Assembly: GCF_006715565.1 (NCBI RefSeq)
Contig: NZ_VFNL01000001.1
Coordinates: forward strand, 2,604,001-2,668,000
Source: Microbacterium sp. SLBN-154
GTDB lineage: Bacteria > Actinomycetota > Actinomycetes > Actinomycetales > Microbacteriaceae
Direction of reading: 5' to 3'
Length of the DNA: 64,000 bases
The notes beneath the pieces were generated by a model, which had not been told where the DNA came from, ran no database searches, and was given only the letters and a program-made list of their open reading frames with translations. Below are positions 34,622 to 44,645 of this stretch, one piece after another (the first letter of the stretch is position 1; every line of letters starts with the position of its first letter). The position numbers and the translations under genes are program-made.

Positions 34622-35687
34622 GGACGAAGGCGACGATGCGCGTGAGGGCGTCGGGGTCGGTCTCGGGAGGAACGCCGTGCCCGAGGTTCAGGATGTGGGC
34701 GGGCGCCGTGGAGCCCGCTTCGATGACCTCCTCGACGTGGCGCTCGAGCAGTCGCCACGGGGCGTTCAGCAGCGCGGGGTCGATGTTCCCCTGCAGCGGC
34801 ACGCGCCCGTCGAGACGGCGGTTGGCCTCATCCAGCGGGAGGCGCCAGTCGACCCCGACCACATCGGCTCCGATGCCCGGCAGCAGGTCGAGGACGTCTC
34901 CGAGGCCGAGACCGAAGTGGATGCGCGACACGTCCGTGCCCCGCAGCGCATCGAACGCGCGACGCGAGTGCGGCGCCACCCGTTTGTGATAGTCGGCGCG
35001 GGAGAGGGACCCCGCCCAGGAGTCGAACAGCTGTGCGACGCTCGCTCCCGACTCGACCTGGGCGCGCAGGAACGCGCCGGTGATGTCGGCGCACCAGTTG
35101 AGCAGGGCCGCCCAGGCGTGCGGATCGGTGCGCATGAGGGCGCGGGTGCGCAGCTGCTCCTTGGAGGGACCGCCCTCGACGAGGTAGCTGGCGAGCGTGT
35201 AGGGCGCTCCCCCGAACCCCACGAGGGGGGTCGAGCCGAGCTCGGCGACGACGATCGCGACGGCCTCGCGGATCGGGGCCAGCGCCTCGGGGTCCATCGG
35301 GCGCAGACGCAGGATGTCGGCGGAGGAGCGCACGGGCTGATCGATGACCGGTCCGCGACCGGGAACGATCGTCACGTCGATCCCGGCGAGGAGCACGGGT
35401 ACGACGATGTCGCTGAAGAAGACCGCCGCGTCCACGCCGTGGCGCCGCACCGGCTGCAGCGTGATCTCGGCAGCCAGGTCCGGGGTGAGGCACGCGTCGA
35501 GCATCTCCGTGCCGGCTCGCGACGCACGGTACTCCGGAAGAGACCTCCCCGCCTGCCGCATGAACCACACCGGGGGGCGCTCGGGGCGGTCCCCCCGGGC
35601 GGCACGCACCAGCGGACTGTCCGTGGTCCGCCCGTCGACCAGGGGGTGCGCGGCGGGAAGGAAGGGCGTGGATTCGGGGGATGACAC
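34611..35687 (-). CDS. hemE: Uroporphyrinogen III decarboxylase
   Basis: 358 residues from GTG 35687. Converts uroporphyrinogen III to coproporphyrinogen III without cofactor. Signatures PPVWFMRQAGRSLPEYRA (about residues 38-55, substrate arginines), FSDIVVPV with the catalytic aspartate, and GFGGAPYTLASYLVEGG. First gene of the minus-strand heme operon; divergent from hemA with 56 nt between the starts. Confidence 0.95.
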   Translation of the reverse strand: MSSPESTPFLPAAHPLVDGRTTDSPLVRAARGDRPERPPVWFMRQAGRSLPEYRASRAGTEMLDACLTPDLAAEITLQPVRRHGVDAAVFFSDIVVPVLLAGIDVTIVPGRGPVIDQPVRSSADILRLRPMDPEALAPIREAVAIVVAELGSTPLVGFGGAPYTLASYLVEGGPSKEQLRTRALMRTDPHAWAALLNWCADITGAFLRAQVESGASVAQLFDSWAGSLSRADYHKRVAPHSRRAFDALRGTDVSRIHFGLGLGDVLDLLPGIGADVVGVDWRLPLDEANRRLDGRVPLQGNIDPALLNAPWRLLERHVEEVIEAGSTAPAHILNLGHGVPPETDPDALTRIVAFVHDR

Positions 35688-35694
35688 GCCCTCC

Positions 35695-35700
35695 AGGCTA
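35695..35700 (-). promoter_or_regulatory. -10 box (TAGCCT) of the hemE operon
   Basis: TAGCCT, 7-nt spacer GGAGGGC, GTG at 35687. The spacer is itself Shine-Dalgarno-like. Confidence 0.5.
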
Positions 35701-35731
35701 GACGCGCGCGGCCCCGGGCTCGACGGTTGGG

Positions 35732-35737
35732 TAGACT
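35732..35737 (+). promoter_or_regulatory. -10 box (TAGACT) of leaderless hemA
   Basis: TAGACT, 6-nt spacer TGTCCG, GTG at 35744. Separated by only 31 nt from the divergent hemE -10, so a regulator bound here could act on the whole heme pathway. Confidence 0.55.
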
Positions 35738-35743
35738 TGTCCG

Positions 35744-36980
35744 GTGCTGTTCTGTGTGACGGCGAATCATCGCAATACGGATTTCGAGGTGCTGGGTCGC
35801 ATCTCGGCCGTCGCCGAATCCACCGGACGAGCGCTCGTCTCCGAGCACGACTTCGTCCGCGGCGCGGTGGTGCTGTCCACCTGCAACCGCTTCGAGGCGT
35901 ACCTCGAGGTCGACGAACCGCTCACCGGCGGCGCGGTGGTCGCCCGGGAAGCGGTGCTCGAGGCTCTCGGAGACGCGGCCGGCGACGACGCGCACGCGCT
36001 GCGCGAATCCGCCGTGTCGCTCTGCGGCGACGATGTCGTGCGTCACCTCTTCGCGGTCAGTTCGGGCCTGGAGTCCATGGTCGTCGGCGAAGAGGAGATC
36101 AGCGGGCAGGTGCAGCGGGCACTGGTCCAGGCCCGCACCGACGGCACGACCAGCACGCAGCTCGAGCAGGTCTTCCAGCGCGCCACCCACGCCACCCGTG
36201 AGATGCGGGCCAAGGCCGATGTCGGCGCCGGCCGTCGCTCGCTCGCCCGCCTCGCCCTCGACCTCGTCGACACCCGCGTGACCGACTGGGGCAGCGTCCC
36301 GGTCCTCCTCGTCGGCACGGGCAGCTACGCGGCGACCACGATCGCCGCCCTGCGCGCCCGCGGCGCGCGCGACATCGGCGTGTACTCCGCCACCGGCCGT
36401 GCCGCACGCTTCGCCGCGCGGTACGGCGTCCGGCCCGAGGCCGACCTGTCCCGCGCGATCGCGCACGCCGAGATCGTCATCACCTGCACCGCCCGCTACG
36501 TCGTCACCCCCGACGACATCCCCGACACCGCTCGGCGCATCGTCATCGACCTGGGACTCCCGCGGAACGTCTCTCCCGAGGTGGGCGATCTTCCCGGCGT
36601 CGAGCTGCTCGACCTCGAGCTCCTCGGCCGGCACGCCGCACTCCCCGAGCTCGGCCCGGGTGCCCACGAGCTGGTCGGCACCGCCGCGGCGACCTTCACG
36701 GCAGAGCGGGCCGCCGCCCCGGCGATCGTCGCGGTGCGCCGCCACATCCAGGACGCCCTCGACGACGAACTGTCGCGGCTGCCCGAAGACGCGGAGCAGG
36801 CTCGCGCGGCCCTCCGCCATCTCGCCGGGGTCCTCTCTCACCGTCCGTCGGTGCGCGCTCGCGAAGCGGCCGCAGCGGGCGAGCTGGAGGAGTTCGAGCG
36901 CGCGCTGGATCTGGTCTTCGGCATCGCGGTCGACCACGGCGCGGCAGAAGCCGGCGGCGCGGCTACGCCGGCCGCCGGCT

Positions 36981-36982
<2 letters not shown>
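35744..36982 (+). CDS. hemA: Glutamyl-tRNA reductase
   Basis: 412 residues. Reduces glutamyl-tRNA to glutamate-1-semialdehyde with NADPH, the first committed step of C5 heme synthesis. The catalytic cysteine is in VVLSTCNRFEAYL (about residues 42-54); VVGEEEISGQVQRAL and the GTGSYAATT nucleotide loop follow, then the C-terminal dimerisation helices. The extreme C-terminus (AEAGGAATPAAG) is low-complexity. Regulatory heme-binding or proteolysis signals are not obvious. Divergent from the rest of the heme genes. Confidence 0.95.
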
Positions 36983-37844
<862 letters not shown>

Positions 37845-37916
37845 GGATCCCCACCCCCGCCGCGGTCGCGTGTTGCGCCATCCGGCACCACCCGCTACCC
37901 GGTTCGCTCGCGGTCG

Positions 37917-37922
37917 TACGAT
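37917..37922 (+). promoter_or_regulatory. -10 box (TACGAT) of hrpA
   Basis: TACGAT ends 8 nt before the ATG at 37931, with GGAGGG between; leaderless or nearly so. Confidence 0.4.
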
Positions 37923-37930
37923 GGAGGGCT

Positions 37931-40900
37931 ATGCCCACGACCGTCCCGGTGATCACCTACCCGCCCGAGCTGCCCGTCAGCGCGGCTCGGGACGAGATCG
38001 CCGCCGCCATCCGCGACCACCAGGTGGTGATCGTCGCCGGGGCGACCGGGTCGGGCAAGACCACGCAGCTGCCGAAGATCTGCCTCGAGCTCGGGCGGGA
38101 GCGCATCGCGCACACCCAACCCCGCCGCATCGCGGCGCGCTCGATCGCCGAGCGCATCGCCGAGGAGCTCGAGGTGCCTCTCGGGGGCACGGTCGGGTAC
38201 AAGGTCCGCTTCACCGACCAGGTCTCCGACGACACCCGCGTCGCGCTCATGACCGACGGGATCCTCCTCAACGAGATCCACCGCGACCGGCTCCTGCGCC
38301 GCTACGACACGATCATCGTGGACGAGGCACACGAGCGGTCGCTGAACGTCGACTTCCTGATCGGCTACCTCACCCGCATCCTGCCCCGGCGTCCCGACCT
38401 CAAGGTCATCATCACCTCGGCGACGATCGACCCGCAGAGCTTCGCGGCCCACTTCGCCGATCGGTCGGGCACCCCGGCCCCGATCATCGAGGTCTCGGGT
38501 CGCACCTATCCGGTGGAGATCCGCTACCGCCCGCAGACGGAGGCGGCCGACGACGACATCGACGGCCTGCTCGCGGCGCTGCGCGAACTCGATCGCGAAC
38601 AGGCGGGCGACGTCCTGGTCTTCCTGCCCGGAGAAGCTGAGATCCGGGACGCGATGGATGCCGTTCGCGGCATGTACGCCAAGGACGCCGCGCCGACCGA
38701 GGTCCTCCCCCTCTACGGTCGACTCACCTCGGCCGAACAGCATCGGGTGTTCGAGCGGTCGACGACGGCAGGGCTCCGCCGCCGCGTCATCCTCGCGACC
38801 AACGTCGCCGAGACGAGTCTGACCGTCCCCGGTATCCGGTATGTGGTCGACACCGGCACAGCGCGCATCTCGCGGTACAGCAACCGCAGCAAGATCCAGC
38901 GCCTCCCCATCGAGCCGGTCTCGCAGGCCTCCGCGCAGCAGCGCGCCGGCCGCGCGGGCCGTACGGCACCCGGCATCGCGATCCGCCTCTACGGCGAAGA
39001 CGACTTCACCGCGCGCCCGGAGTTCACCGAGCCCGAGATCCTCCGCACGAGCCTCGCCTCCGTTCTCCTGCAGATGCTCAGCCTCGGCTTCGGCGACGTG
39101 GCATCCTTCCCCTTCCTCACCCGACCCGACTCGCGGGGGGTCAAGGCGGCGCTGGACCTGCTCACCGAGCTCGGCGCGGTGCACGCCGGCGAGCGGGGTC
39201 CGCGCCTCACCGAGGTCGGACGGCGGATCGCGCGACTGCCCATCGACCCGCGTTTCGCGCGCATGCTGATCGAGGCCGAGCGCACGAAGGTGCTCGGACC
39301 GGTGCTGGCGATCGTCGCCGGCCTCTCCATCCAGGACGTGCGCGAGCGGCCGGAGGAGCGTCGTGAGGAGGCCGACCGCCTCCATGCCCGGTTCACCGAT
39401 CCGACCAGCGACTTCCTGACCCTTCTGAATCTGTGGAACCACCTCCGCGAGCAGCAGGCGGAGCTCGGCTCGAGCGCATTCCGGCGCCTCTGCCGCAGCG
39501 AGCATCTGAACTACGTCCGCGTGCGGGAATGGTTCGACGTGCACCGGCAGCTGGGTGCGCTGCTGGGCGTGAAGAGAGCGGATGCCACGGCCACGGCCGA
39601 TCCCGATGACATCCACCGCGCGATCCTCGCGGGCCTGCTCTCGCAGATCGGCGTGCTCGATGAGCGGACCGCGACCCGCACCGGTGACCGCAACCGCGAT
39701 CGCAAACGCCCGGAGCAGGGGCGCGCGGAGTATCGCGGCGCGCGGGGCGCCCGTTTCGCGATGTTCCCCGGCTCGGGGCTGCGCAAGCGTCGTCCTGCGG
39801 CCGTCATGGCCGCAGAACTCGTCGAGACCTCGCGCCTGTTCGCACGCACCGTGGCCGAGATCGACCCGGCCTGGGCGGAGGCCCTCGCCGGCGACCTCGC
39901 CCATCGCAGCGTCAGCGAGCCCCACTGGTCCAAGAGCGCCGGCGCCGCGTCGGCGTACGAGAAGATCACGCTGTTCGGGGTGGAGATCATCCCGCGGCGA
40001 CGGGTGCAGCTCGCCCGGTTCGACCGTCCCCTCGCCCGCGAGCTGTTCCTCCGCCACGCGCTCGTGGAGGGCGATGTCGATCTGTCGCATCTCGACAAGA
40101 GGTTGAGCGCCTTCGAGCGCCGCAACGCCGACCTTCGGCGGCGCCTGGAGAAGCTCGAGGAGCGCGAGCGCCGACGCGACATCCTCGCCGGCGACGAGGC
40201 CGTGTTCGCCTTCTACGACGCGCGCCTCCCCGTCGACGTCTTCGACGTGCGCTCGTTCGAGCGCTGGTGGAAGGACACCTCGGCCCGCACCCCGCGCCTT
40301 CTCGACATGACCGAGGCCGATCTCCTCGACGACGCCACGCGCGCCGACGAGCGGGACTTCCCCACCCGGTGGCGGCAGGGCGACCAGGTGCTCTCCCTCG
40401 CCTACCGGTTCGAGCCCGGGGCTCCCGACGACGGCGTCACCGTCGTCATCCCGCTGCCGCTTCTGGCACAGCTGCGACCCGACGGTTTCGACTGGCAGGT
40501 CCCGGGGCTTCGCCCGGAGCTCATCGCCGCGCTCATCCGCTCCCTCCCCAAGGCCATCCGCCGCCATGTCGTCCCCGCCGCCGACTGGGCGGCGCGCCTG
40601 GGTGACGAACTCGACGGCCAGGGCCCTGAGTCCTCCGACGGGCTGCCGGCGACCACACTCGTGGCCGGGCTCGCGCGACTGATCCAGCGCGCGGCGAGCC
40701 AGCCCGTCACGACCTCGGACTTCGACCTCGAGCGCATCCCGGGCCACCTCCGGATGTCGTTCCGTGCCGTCGACGACCGCGGGCGGGCGCTCGGCAGCGA
40801 CCGTGACCTCGAAGCGCTCCAGGACCGCCTGCGCGGACGCGCCCGCTCCTCGGTCGCCCGCACCCTGGAGCGTCCGACCGATCGAGTGGCCGTGGCGACG

Positions 40901-41788
40901 GCACCGGCAAACGCCACCCCCGCTGAGCGCACCGGCGTCACCGCGTGGAACTTCGGCGACCTCGCCTCGGTCGTCGACACCCGCGTCGCCGGCGGGGTGG
41001 TGCGCGGCTACCCTGCCCTGGTCGACGAGCGGGACAGCGTGGCGCTGCGGATCGAGTCCACTCCGGATGCCGCCGCCACGGCCTTGCGCGCAGGCGTGCG
41101 TCGTCTGCTGCTCCTCGCGGTGCCCTCGCCCGCGGCGTACATCCTCGATCACCTCACCGCGGCCGAGAAGCTCGCGCTCGCCGCAAGCCCCTACCCTTCC
41201 GCCCGGGCACTCATCGAGGATGCGCGCTCCACGCTCGCCGATGCGGTTCTGGGCAGGGTGGCGGGCGCGGAGCCGGTGCGGACGGCCGCGGTCTTCGACC
41301 GTGCCCGCGAGGAGTTCTCGCGGGCGAACGTCGACGAGCTGTTCGCCCTGGTCTCGCTGGCCGCGAAGATCCTCACCGCGGCTCGCGACGTCGAGCGGGC
41401 GGTGCGCGGCGTGACGTCGATGGCCCTCCTCGGCGCGCTCGGTGACATCAAGGCGCAGCTCGCGGGCCTCGTCTTCCCGGGGTTCCTTTCGCGCACAGGC
41501 GCAGCACGGCTGACGCACCTGCCCCGCTATCTCCGCGCCGCCGCCGAGCGGGCGCACGCCCTCGTCGACAACCCCGGCCGCGACCGTCAGCGCATGACGG
41601 AATTCGAACGGGCCGCCGCGGTGTTCGCCGAGGCGGGCGGGATCATCCCCCTGCCTGTGGCGGCGCCGCCTGCGCTCGTGCGCGCACGGTGGCTGCTCGA
41701 GGAGTATCGCGTGAGTCTCTTCGCCCAGCCTCTCGGCACCGCCGAGCCGGTCTCGCTGCAGCGGATCCAGAAGGCGCTGCGGGAATAG
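37931..41788 (+). CDS. hrpA: ATP-dependent RNA helicase HrpA (DEAH box)
   Basis: 1285 residues, the largest gene here. Helicase core: motif I AGATGSGKTTQLP (about 36-48), Ia TQPRRIAARS, II VDEAHERS, III TSATID, V LATNVAETSLTVPGI, VI QRAGRAGRTAPG. Then the winged-helix/ratchet and OB regions and a long DUF3418 C-terminal part found in full-length HrpA. HrpA proteins rescue stalled or collided ribosomes in E. coli by acting on the mRNA. Length equals the E. coli protein (about 1300). Single gene with its own promoter. Confidence 0.95.
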   Translation: MPTTVPVITYPPELPVSAARDEIAAAIRDHQVVIVAGATGSGKTTQLPKICLELGRERIAHTQPRRIAARSIAERIAEELEVPLGGTVGYKVRFTDQVSDDTRVALMTDGILLNEIHRDRLLRRYDTIIVDEAHERSLNVDFLIGYLTRILPRRPDLKVIITSATIDPQSFAAHFADRSGTPAPIIEVSGRTYPVEIRYRPQTEAADDDIDGLLAALRELDREQAGDVLVFLPGEAEIRDAMDAVRGMYAKDAAPTEVLPLYGRLTSAEQHRVFERSTTAGLRRRVILATNVAETSLTVPGIRYVVDTGTARISRYSNRSKIQRLPIEPVSQASAQQRAGRAGRTAPGIAIRLYGEDDFTARPEFTEPEILRTSLASVLLQMLSLGFGDVASFPFLTRPDSRGVKAALDLLTELGAVHAGERGPRLTEVGRRIARLPIDPRFARMLIEAERTKVLGPVLAIVAGLSIQDVRERPEERREEADRLHARFTDPTSDFLTLLNLWNHLREQQAELGSSAFRRLCRSEHLNYVRVREWFDVHRQLGALLGVKRADATATADPDDIHRAILAGLLSQIGVLDERTATRTGDRNRDRKRPEQGRAEYRGARGARFAMFPGSGLRKRRPAAVMAAELVETSRLFARTVAEIDPAWAEALAGDLAHRSVSEPHWSKSAGAASAYEKITLFGVEIIPRRRVQLARFDRPLARELFLRHALVEGDVDLSHLDKRLSAFERRNADLRRRLEKLEERERRRDILAGDEAVFAFYDARLPVDVFDVRSFERWWKDTSARTPRLLDMTEADLLDDATRADERDFPTRWRQGDQVLSLAYRFEPGAPDDGVTVVIPLPLLAQLRPDGFDWQVPGLRPELIAALIRSLPKAIRRHVVPAADWAARLGDELDGQGPESSDGLPATTLVAGLARLIQRAASQPVTTSDFDLERIPGHLRMSFRAVDDRGRALGSDRDLEALQDRLRGRARSSVARTLERPTDRVAVATAPANATPAERTGVTAWNFGDLASVVDTRVAGGVVRGYPALVDERDSVALRIESTPDAAATALRAGVRRLLLLAVPSPAAYILDHLTAAEKLALAASPYPSARALIEDARSTLADAVLGRVAGAEPVRTAAVFDRAREEFSRANVDELFALVSLAAKILTAARDVERAVRGVTSMALLGALGDIKAQLAGLVFPGFLSRTGAARLTHLPRYLRAAAERAHALVDNPGRDRQRMTEFERAAAVFAEAGGIIPLPVAAPPALVRARWLLEEYRVSLFAQPLGTAEPVSLQRIQKALRE

Positions 41789-41817
41789 CATCCACGCACC
41801 GGGGCGTTCCTCGGGGT

Positions 41818-42756
41818 ATGACCCAGGCGATCGTGTACTCCTCGCTCGGCGGTCCCGAGGTGCTGTCCCTCGTGGACCTCCCCCACCCCGTCGCCGGCGA
41901 CGGCGAGGTCGTCGTGCGCCTGGAGGCGGTGGGCGTCAATCCGATCGACCACAAGCTGCGCTCGGGCCTCCGACCCTCGGCGCCGATCGCCGAGCCCCGG
42001 CGCATCGGGACCGACGGCGCCGGAGTGATCACGGCCGTCGGCCCCGACGTGGACGGCTTCCGCGTGGGCGACCCTGTCGTCGTGTTCGGCGCGACGGGGG
42101 CCTATGCCACCGACATCGCCGTCCCCGTCCGGTCGGCGCAGCCCCGGCCGGCATCCGTGACGGCCGCCGAGGGCGCGGCCCTGGGCATCCCCGTGGCGAC
42201 GGCGTATCAAGCGCTGCGCTCGCTCGGTGTCCGCGACGGCGACACCCTTCTCGTCCATGCGGGATCCGGCGCCGTCGGTCAAGCGGCCATTCAGCTCGCG
42301 ACCCTGTGGGGCGCGCGGGTCATCGCCACCTCCTCGCCGGAGCGCTTCGATCGCGTCCACGATCTGGGGGCTGAGCCGATCGCCTACGGCGAGGGCCTCA
42401 CCGACCGCGTCCGTGCGGCCGCCCCCGAGGGCATCACCGTCGCCCTCGACGCAGCGGGCACCGACGAGGCGATCGAGACCTCGCTCGCCCTCGCGCCCGC
42501 GGCGCGCATCGCCACACTCGTCCGGGGTGGCGATGCCGCCGGCTACGGCATCCGGGCCTTCTCCGGCGGCGCGCCCTCCCCGCTCACCGCGCAGCAGCGG
42601 GCATGGCGCGCCGAGGCGATACCGGTGACGCTCGCGCTCCTGGCCGCCGGAGCCTTCTCCGTCGAGCTCGGACCCTCCTTCGCACTCGGGGACGCCGCTG
42701 CCGCCCACCGCGCCGTCGAGCAGGGCGCCGCGGGCAAGGTCATCCTGCTTCCGTGA
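41818..42756 (+). CDS. NADP-dependent quinone oxidoreductase-like MDR protein
   Basis: 312 residues. GroES-like N-terminal half (VVVRLEAVGVNPIDHKLRSGL) and a Rossmann half with LVHAGSGAVGQAAIQLA (about 145-161). The zinc ligands of alcohol dehydrogenases are absent, so it belongs to the zinc-free quinone reductase/zeta-crystallin group. Likely reduces quinones or enones; the substrate is unknown. The ATG lies 29 nt after hrpA; no clear ribosome site or -10 was seen, so it may be read from the hrpA promoter. Confidence 0.85.
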   Translation: MTQAIVYSSLGGPEVLSLVDLPHPVAGDGEVVVRLEAVGVNPIDHKLRSGLRPSAPIAEPRRIGTDGAGVITAVGPDVDGFRVGDPVVVFGATGAYATDIAVPVRSAQPRPASVTAAEGAALGIPVATAYQALRSLGVRDGDTLLVHAGSGAVGQAAIQLATLWGARVIATSSPERFDRVHDLGAEPIAYGEGLTDRVRAAAPEGITVALDAAGTDEAIETSLALAPAARIATLVRGGDAAGYGIRAFSGGAPSPLTAQQRAWRAEAIPVTLALLAAGAFSVELGPSFALGDAAAAHRAVEQGAAGKVILLP

Positions 42757-42774
42757 CGCCACCGCCCACCCCGG

Positions 42775-42780
42775 TACGCT
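42775..42780 (+). promoter_or_regulatory. -10 box (TACGCT) of the Gfo/Idh/MocA gene
   Basis: TACGCT, 7-nt spacer CGAACCC, ATG at 42788. Confidence 0.45.
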
Positions 42781-42787
42781 CGAACCC

Positions 42788-43771
42788 ATGACTGGACTTC
42801 GCTGGGGCATCCTCGCCACGGGCGGCATCGCACACGCCTTCGCCACCGATCTGCGCACCGCCGAGCGGGACATCGTCGCCGTCGGCTCCCGGCGTGAGGA
42901 GGCATCACGGTCGTTCGCCGCCGAGTTCGGCATCCCTCACGCGCACTCCTCCTACGAAGCGCTCGTGGCAGACCCCGAGGTCGACATCCTCTACATCGCC
43001 ACCCCCCACCCCTTCCACGCCGAGAACGCGATCCTCGCGCTCGAGCACGGCAAGCACGTCCTGGTCGAGAAGCCCTTCACGTTGAACGCCGCCGAGGCCG
43101 CGTCCATCCGCGACGCGGCCCGCGCGAACGGGCTTCTGGCGATGGAGGCGATGTGGACGCGGTACCTCCCGCACATGATCCGCATCCGCGAGATCCTCGC
43201 CGCCGGCACGCTGGGCGAGATCCGCGCCGTCTTCGCCGACCACACCCAGAAGATCACCGACGACCCCTCGCACCGGCTGAACGCTCTCGACCTGGGTGGC
43301 GGCGCGCTGCTCGACCTCGGCATCTACCCGATCTCGTTCTTCTGGGACATCCTCGGCGCGCCTGTCTCGGTCACCGCACGGGCGCGACTGGCCGACACCG
43401 GCGCCGACGCCGACGTGTCGACGATCTTCACCCATGCCTCCGGCGCCATCTCCACCTCGGTCACCTCGTCACGTTCGGCCGGACCCAACACCGCCCACAT
43501 CATCGGGACCGAGGCTCGCATCGACATCGATCGCACCTGGTACACCCCCACGAGTTTCCGCGTCATCGGGCCCGATGGCACCGTGATCGAGGACTACGTC
43601 AGCGACATCGCCGGCCGCGGGATGCAGTTCCAGGCGCTGGCGGCCGAGGAGATCATCGCCCGCGGCGAGACCGACAGCCCCCTGCTCGGGATCGACGAGA
43701 CCGTGGCGATCATGGGCACCCTCGACGACATCCGCACCCAGATCGGCGTGCGCTACCCCGGGGAGAAGTGA
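42788..43771 (+). CDS. Gfo/Idh/MocA-family oxidoreductase
   Basis: 327 residues. Rossmann start LRWGILATGGIAHAFATDL, then VDILYIATPHPFHAENA and the catalytic-lysine motif VLVEKPFTLN (about 93-102). The C-terminal substrate domain has LGGGALLDLGIYPISFFW, as in the trans-1,2-dihydrobenzene-1,2-diol dehydrogenase/sugar dehydrogenase branch. Probably oxidises a sugar or inositol-like compound with NAD(P). Its last base is the first base of the next gene (TGATG), so the two are coupled, although their predicted functions differ. Confidence 0.88.
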   Translation: MTGLRWGILATGGIAHAFATDLRTAERDIVAVGSRREEASRSFAAEFGIPHAHSSYEALVADPEVDILYIATPHPFHAENAILALEHGKHVLVEKPFTLNAAEAASIRDAARANGLLAMEAMWTRYLPHMIRIREILAAGTLGEIRAVFADHTQKITDDPSHRLNALDLGGGALLDLGIYPISFFWDILGAPVSVTARARLADTGADADVSTIFTHASGAISTSVTSSRSAGPNTAHIIGTEARIDIDRTWYTPTSFRVIGPDGTVIEDYVSDIAGRGMQFQALAAEEIIARGETDSPLLGIDETVAIMGTLDDIRTQIGVRYPGEK

Positions 43772-44628
43772 TGGCCGATCAGAACGGCCGCGTGGCGGTC
43801 TATCTCGACTTCGACAACATCGTCATGTCCTGGTACGACCGGGTGCACGGGCGGAACTCCTATGCCCGTGACCGTCAACGCATCGTCGCCGGCGACGGCG
43901 ACGCCGAGATCACCGAGCGCCTGGCCGCGGCCATGATCGACGTCGGCGCCATCATCGACTACGCGGCGACCTTCGGGACCCTCGTTCTCACGCGCGCCTA
44001 CGCCGACTGGTCGTCTCCGGTCAACGCGGTGTACCGCTCCCAGCTCGTCGCCCGCGCCGTCGACCTCGTTCAGCTCTTCCCGGCGGCGGCGTACGCCAAG
44101 AACGGCGCCGACATCCGTCTGGCCGTCGACGCGGTCGAAGACATGTTCCGCCTCGACGACCTCACCCACGTCGTCATCGTGGCGGGCGACTCCGACTACG
44201 TCCCGCTGGCTCAGCGATGCAAGCGACTCGGACGCTTCGTGGTCGGCATCGGGGTGGCCGGTTCCACCGCCAAGTCCCTCGCCGCCGCGTGCGACCAATT
44301 CCACGCCTACGACGCCCTCCCCGGCATCCCCGCCCCGGCGGTCACCGAGAAGCCGGAAGCCGCACGCAGCCGGTCGCGCAAGAAGACCGTCGACCCCGGT
44401 GCCGAGCTCCTTCAGCGCGCGCTGCGGCTGGAGAGCGACCGCGAGGGCGAGGACTGGCAGCACGCGTCGGCGGTGAAGAGCCTCATCAAGCGTCTGGACC
44501 CGTCCTTCAGCGAGAAGGCCTACGGATTCCGCAGCTTCTCGGAGTTCGTCAAGGCCCACGCCGACGTCGCCGAGGTCGACGAGTCGGGCCACATCGTGCT
44601 CGTCCGCCTCGCGGGCGAGAAGACCTGA
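43771..44628 (+). CDS. NYN-domain ribonuclease-like protein with C-terminal OST-HTH (LOTUS) domain
   Basis: 285 residues. The NYN/PIN-like nuclease domain (about 1-165) keeps the acidic metal-binding set: VYLDFDNIVMS, KNGADIRLAVDA and VAGDSDYVPLAQRCK. After a basic linker (ARSRSRKK, about 195) comes an OST-HTH/LOTUS domain with SVKSLIKRLDPSFSEK-like spacing and GFRSFSEFVKAH, ending in a short beta segment. LOTUS domains bind RNA (G-quadruplexes in eukaryotic cases), so an RNA-processing nuclease is likely. Start overlaps the stop of the oxidoreductase by 1 nt; the stop is 17 nt before the ROK gene. Targets unknown. Confidence 0.86.
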   Translation: MADQNGRVAVYLDFDNIVMSWYDRVHGRNSYARDRQRIVAGDGDAEITERLAAAMIDVGAIIDYAATFGTLVLTRAYADWSSPVNAVYRSQLVARAVDLVQLFPAAAYAKNGADIRLAVDAVEDMFRLDDLTHVVIVAGDSDYVPLAQRCKRLGRFVVGIGVAGSTAKSLAAACDQFHAYDALPGIPAPAVTEKPEAARSRSRKKTVDPGAELLQRALRLESDREGEDWQHASAVKSLIKRLDPSFSEKAYGFRSFSEFVKAHADVAEVDESGHIVLVRLAGEKT

Positions 44629-44633
44629 CCCGC

Positions 44634-44639
44634 TACAGT
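44634..44639 (+). promoter_or_regulatory. -10 box (TACAGT) of leaderless ROK regulator
   Basis: TACAGT, 6-nt spacer, GTG at 44646. A GTG at 44640 is in frame but lies directly against the box, so 44646 is preferred. Confidence 0.5.
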
Positions 44640-44645
44640 GTGGAT

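Noticed and set aside
37895..41791. Open frame of about 1300 codons antisense to hrpA
   Set aside because: It mirrors the hrpA codon pattern, has no recognisable domain, and is rich in repeats of Arg/Gly/Glu/Val typical of shadow frames in GC-rich DNA. hrpA matches its family end to end.
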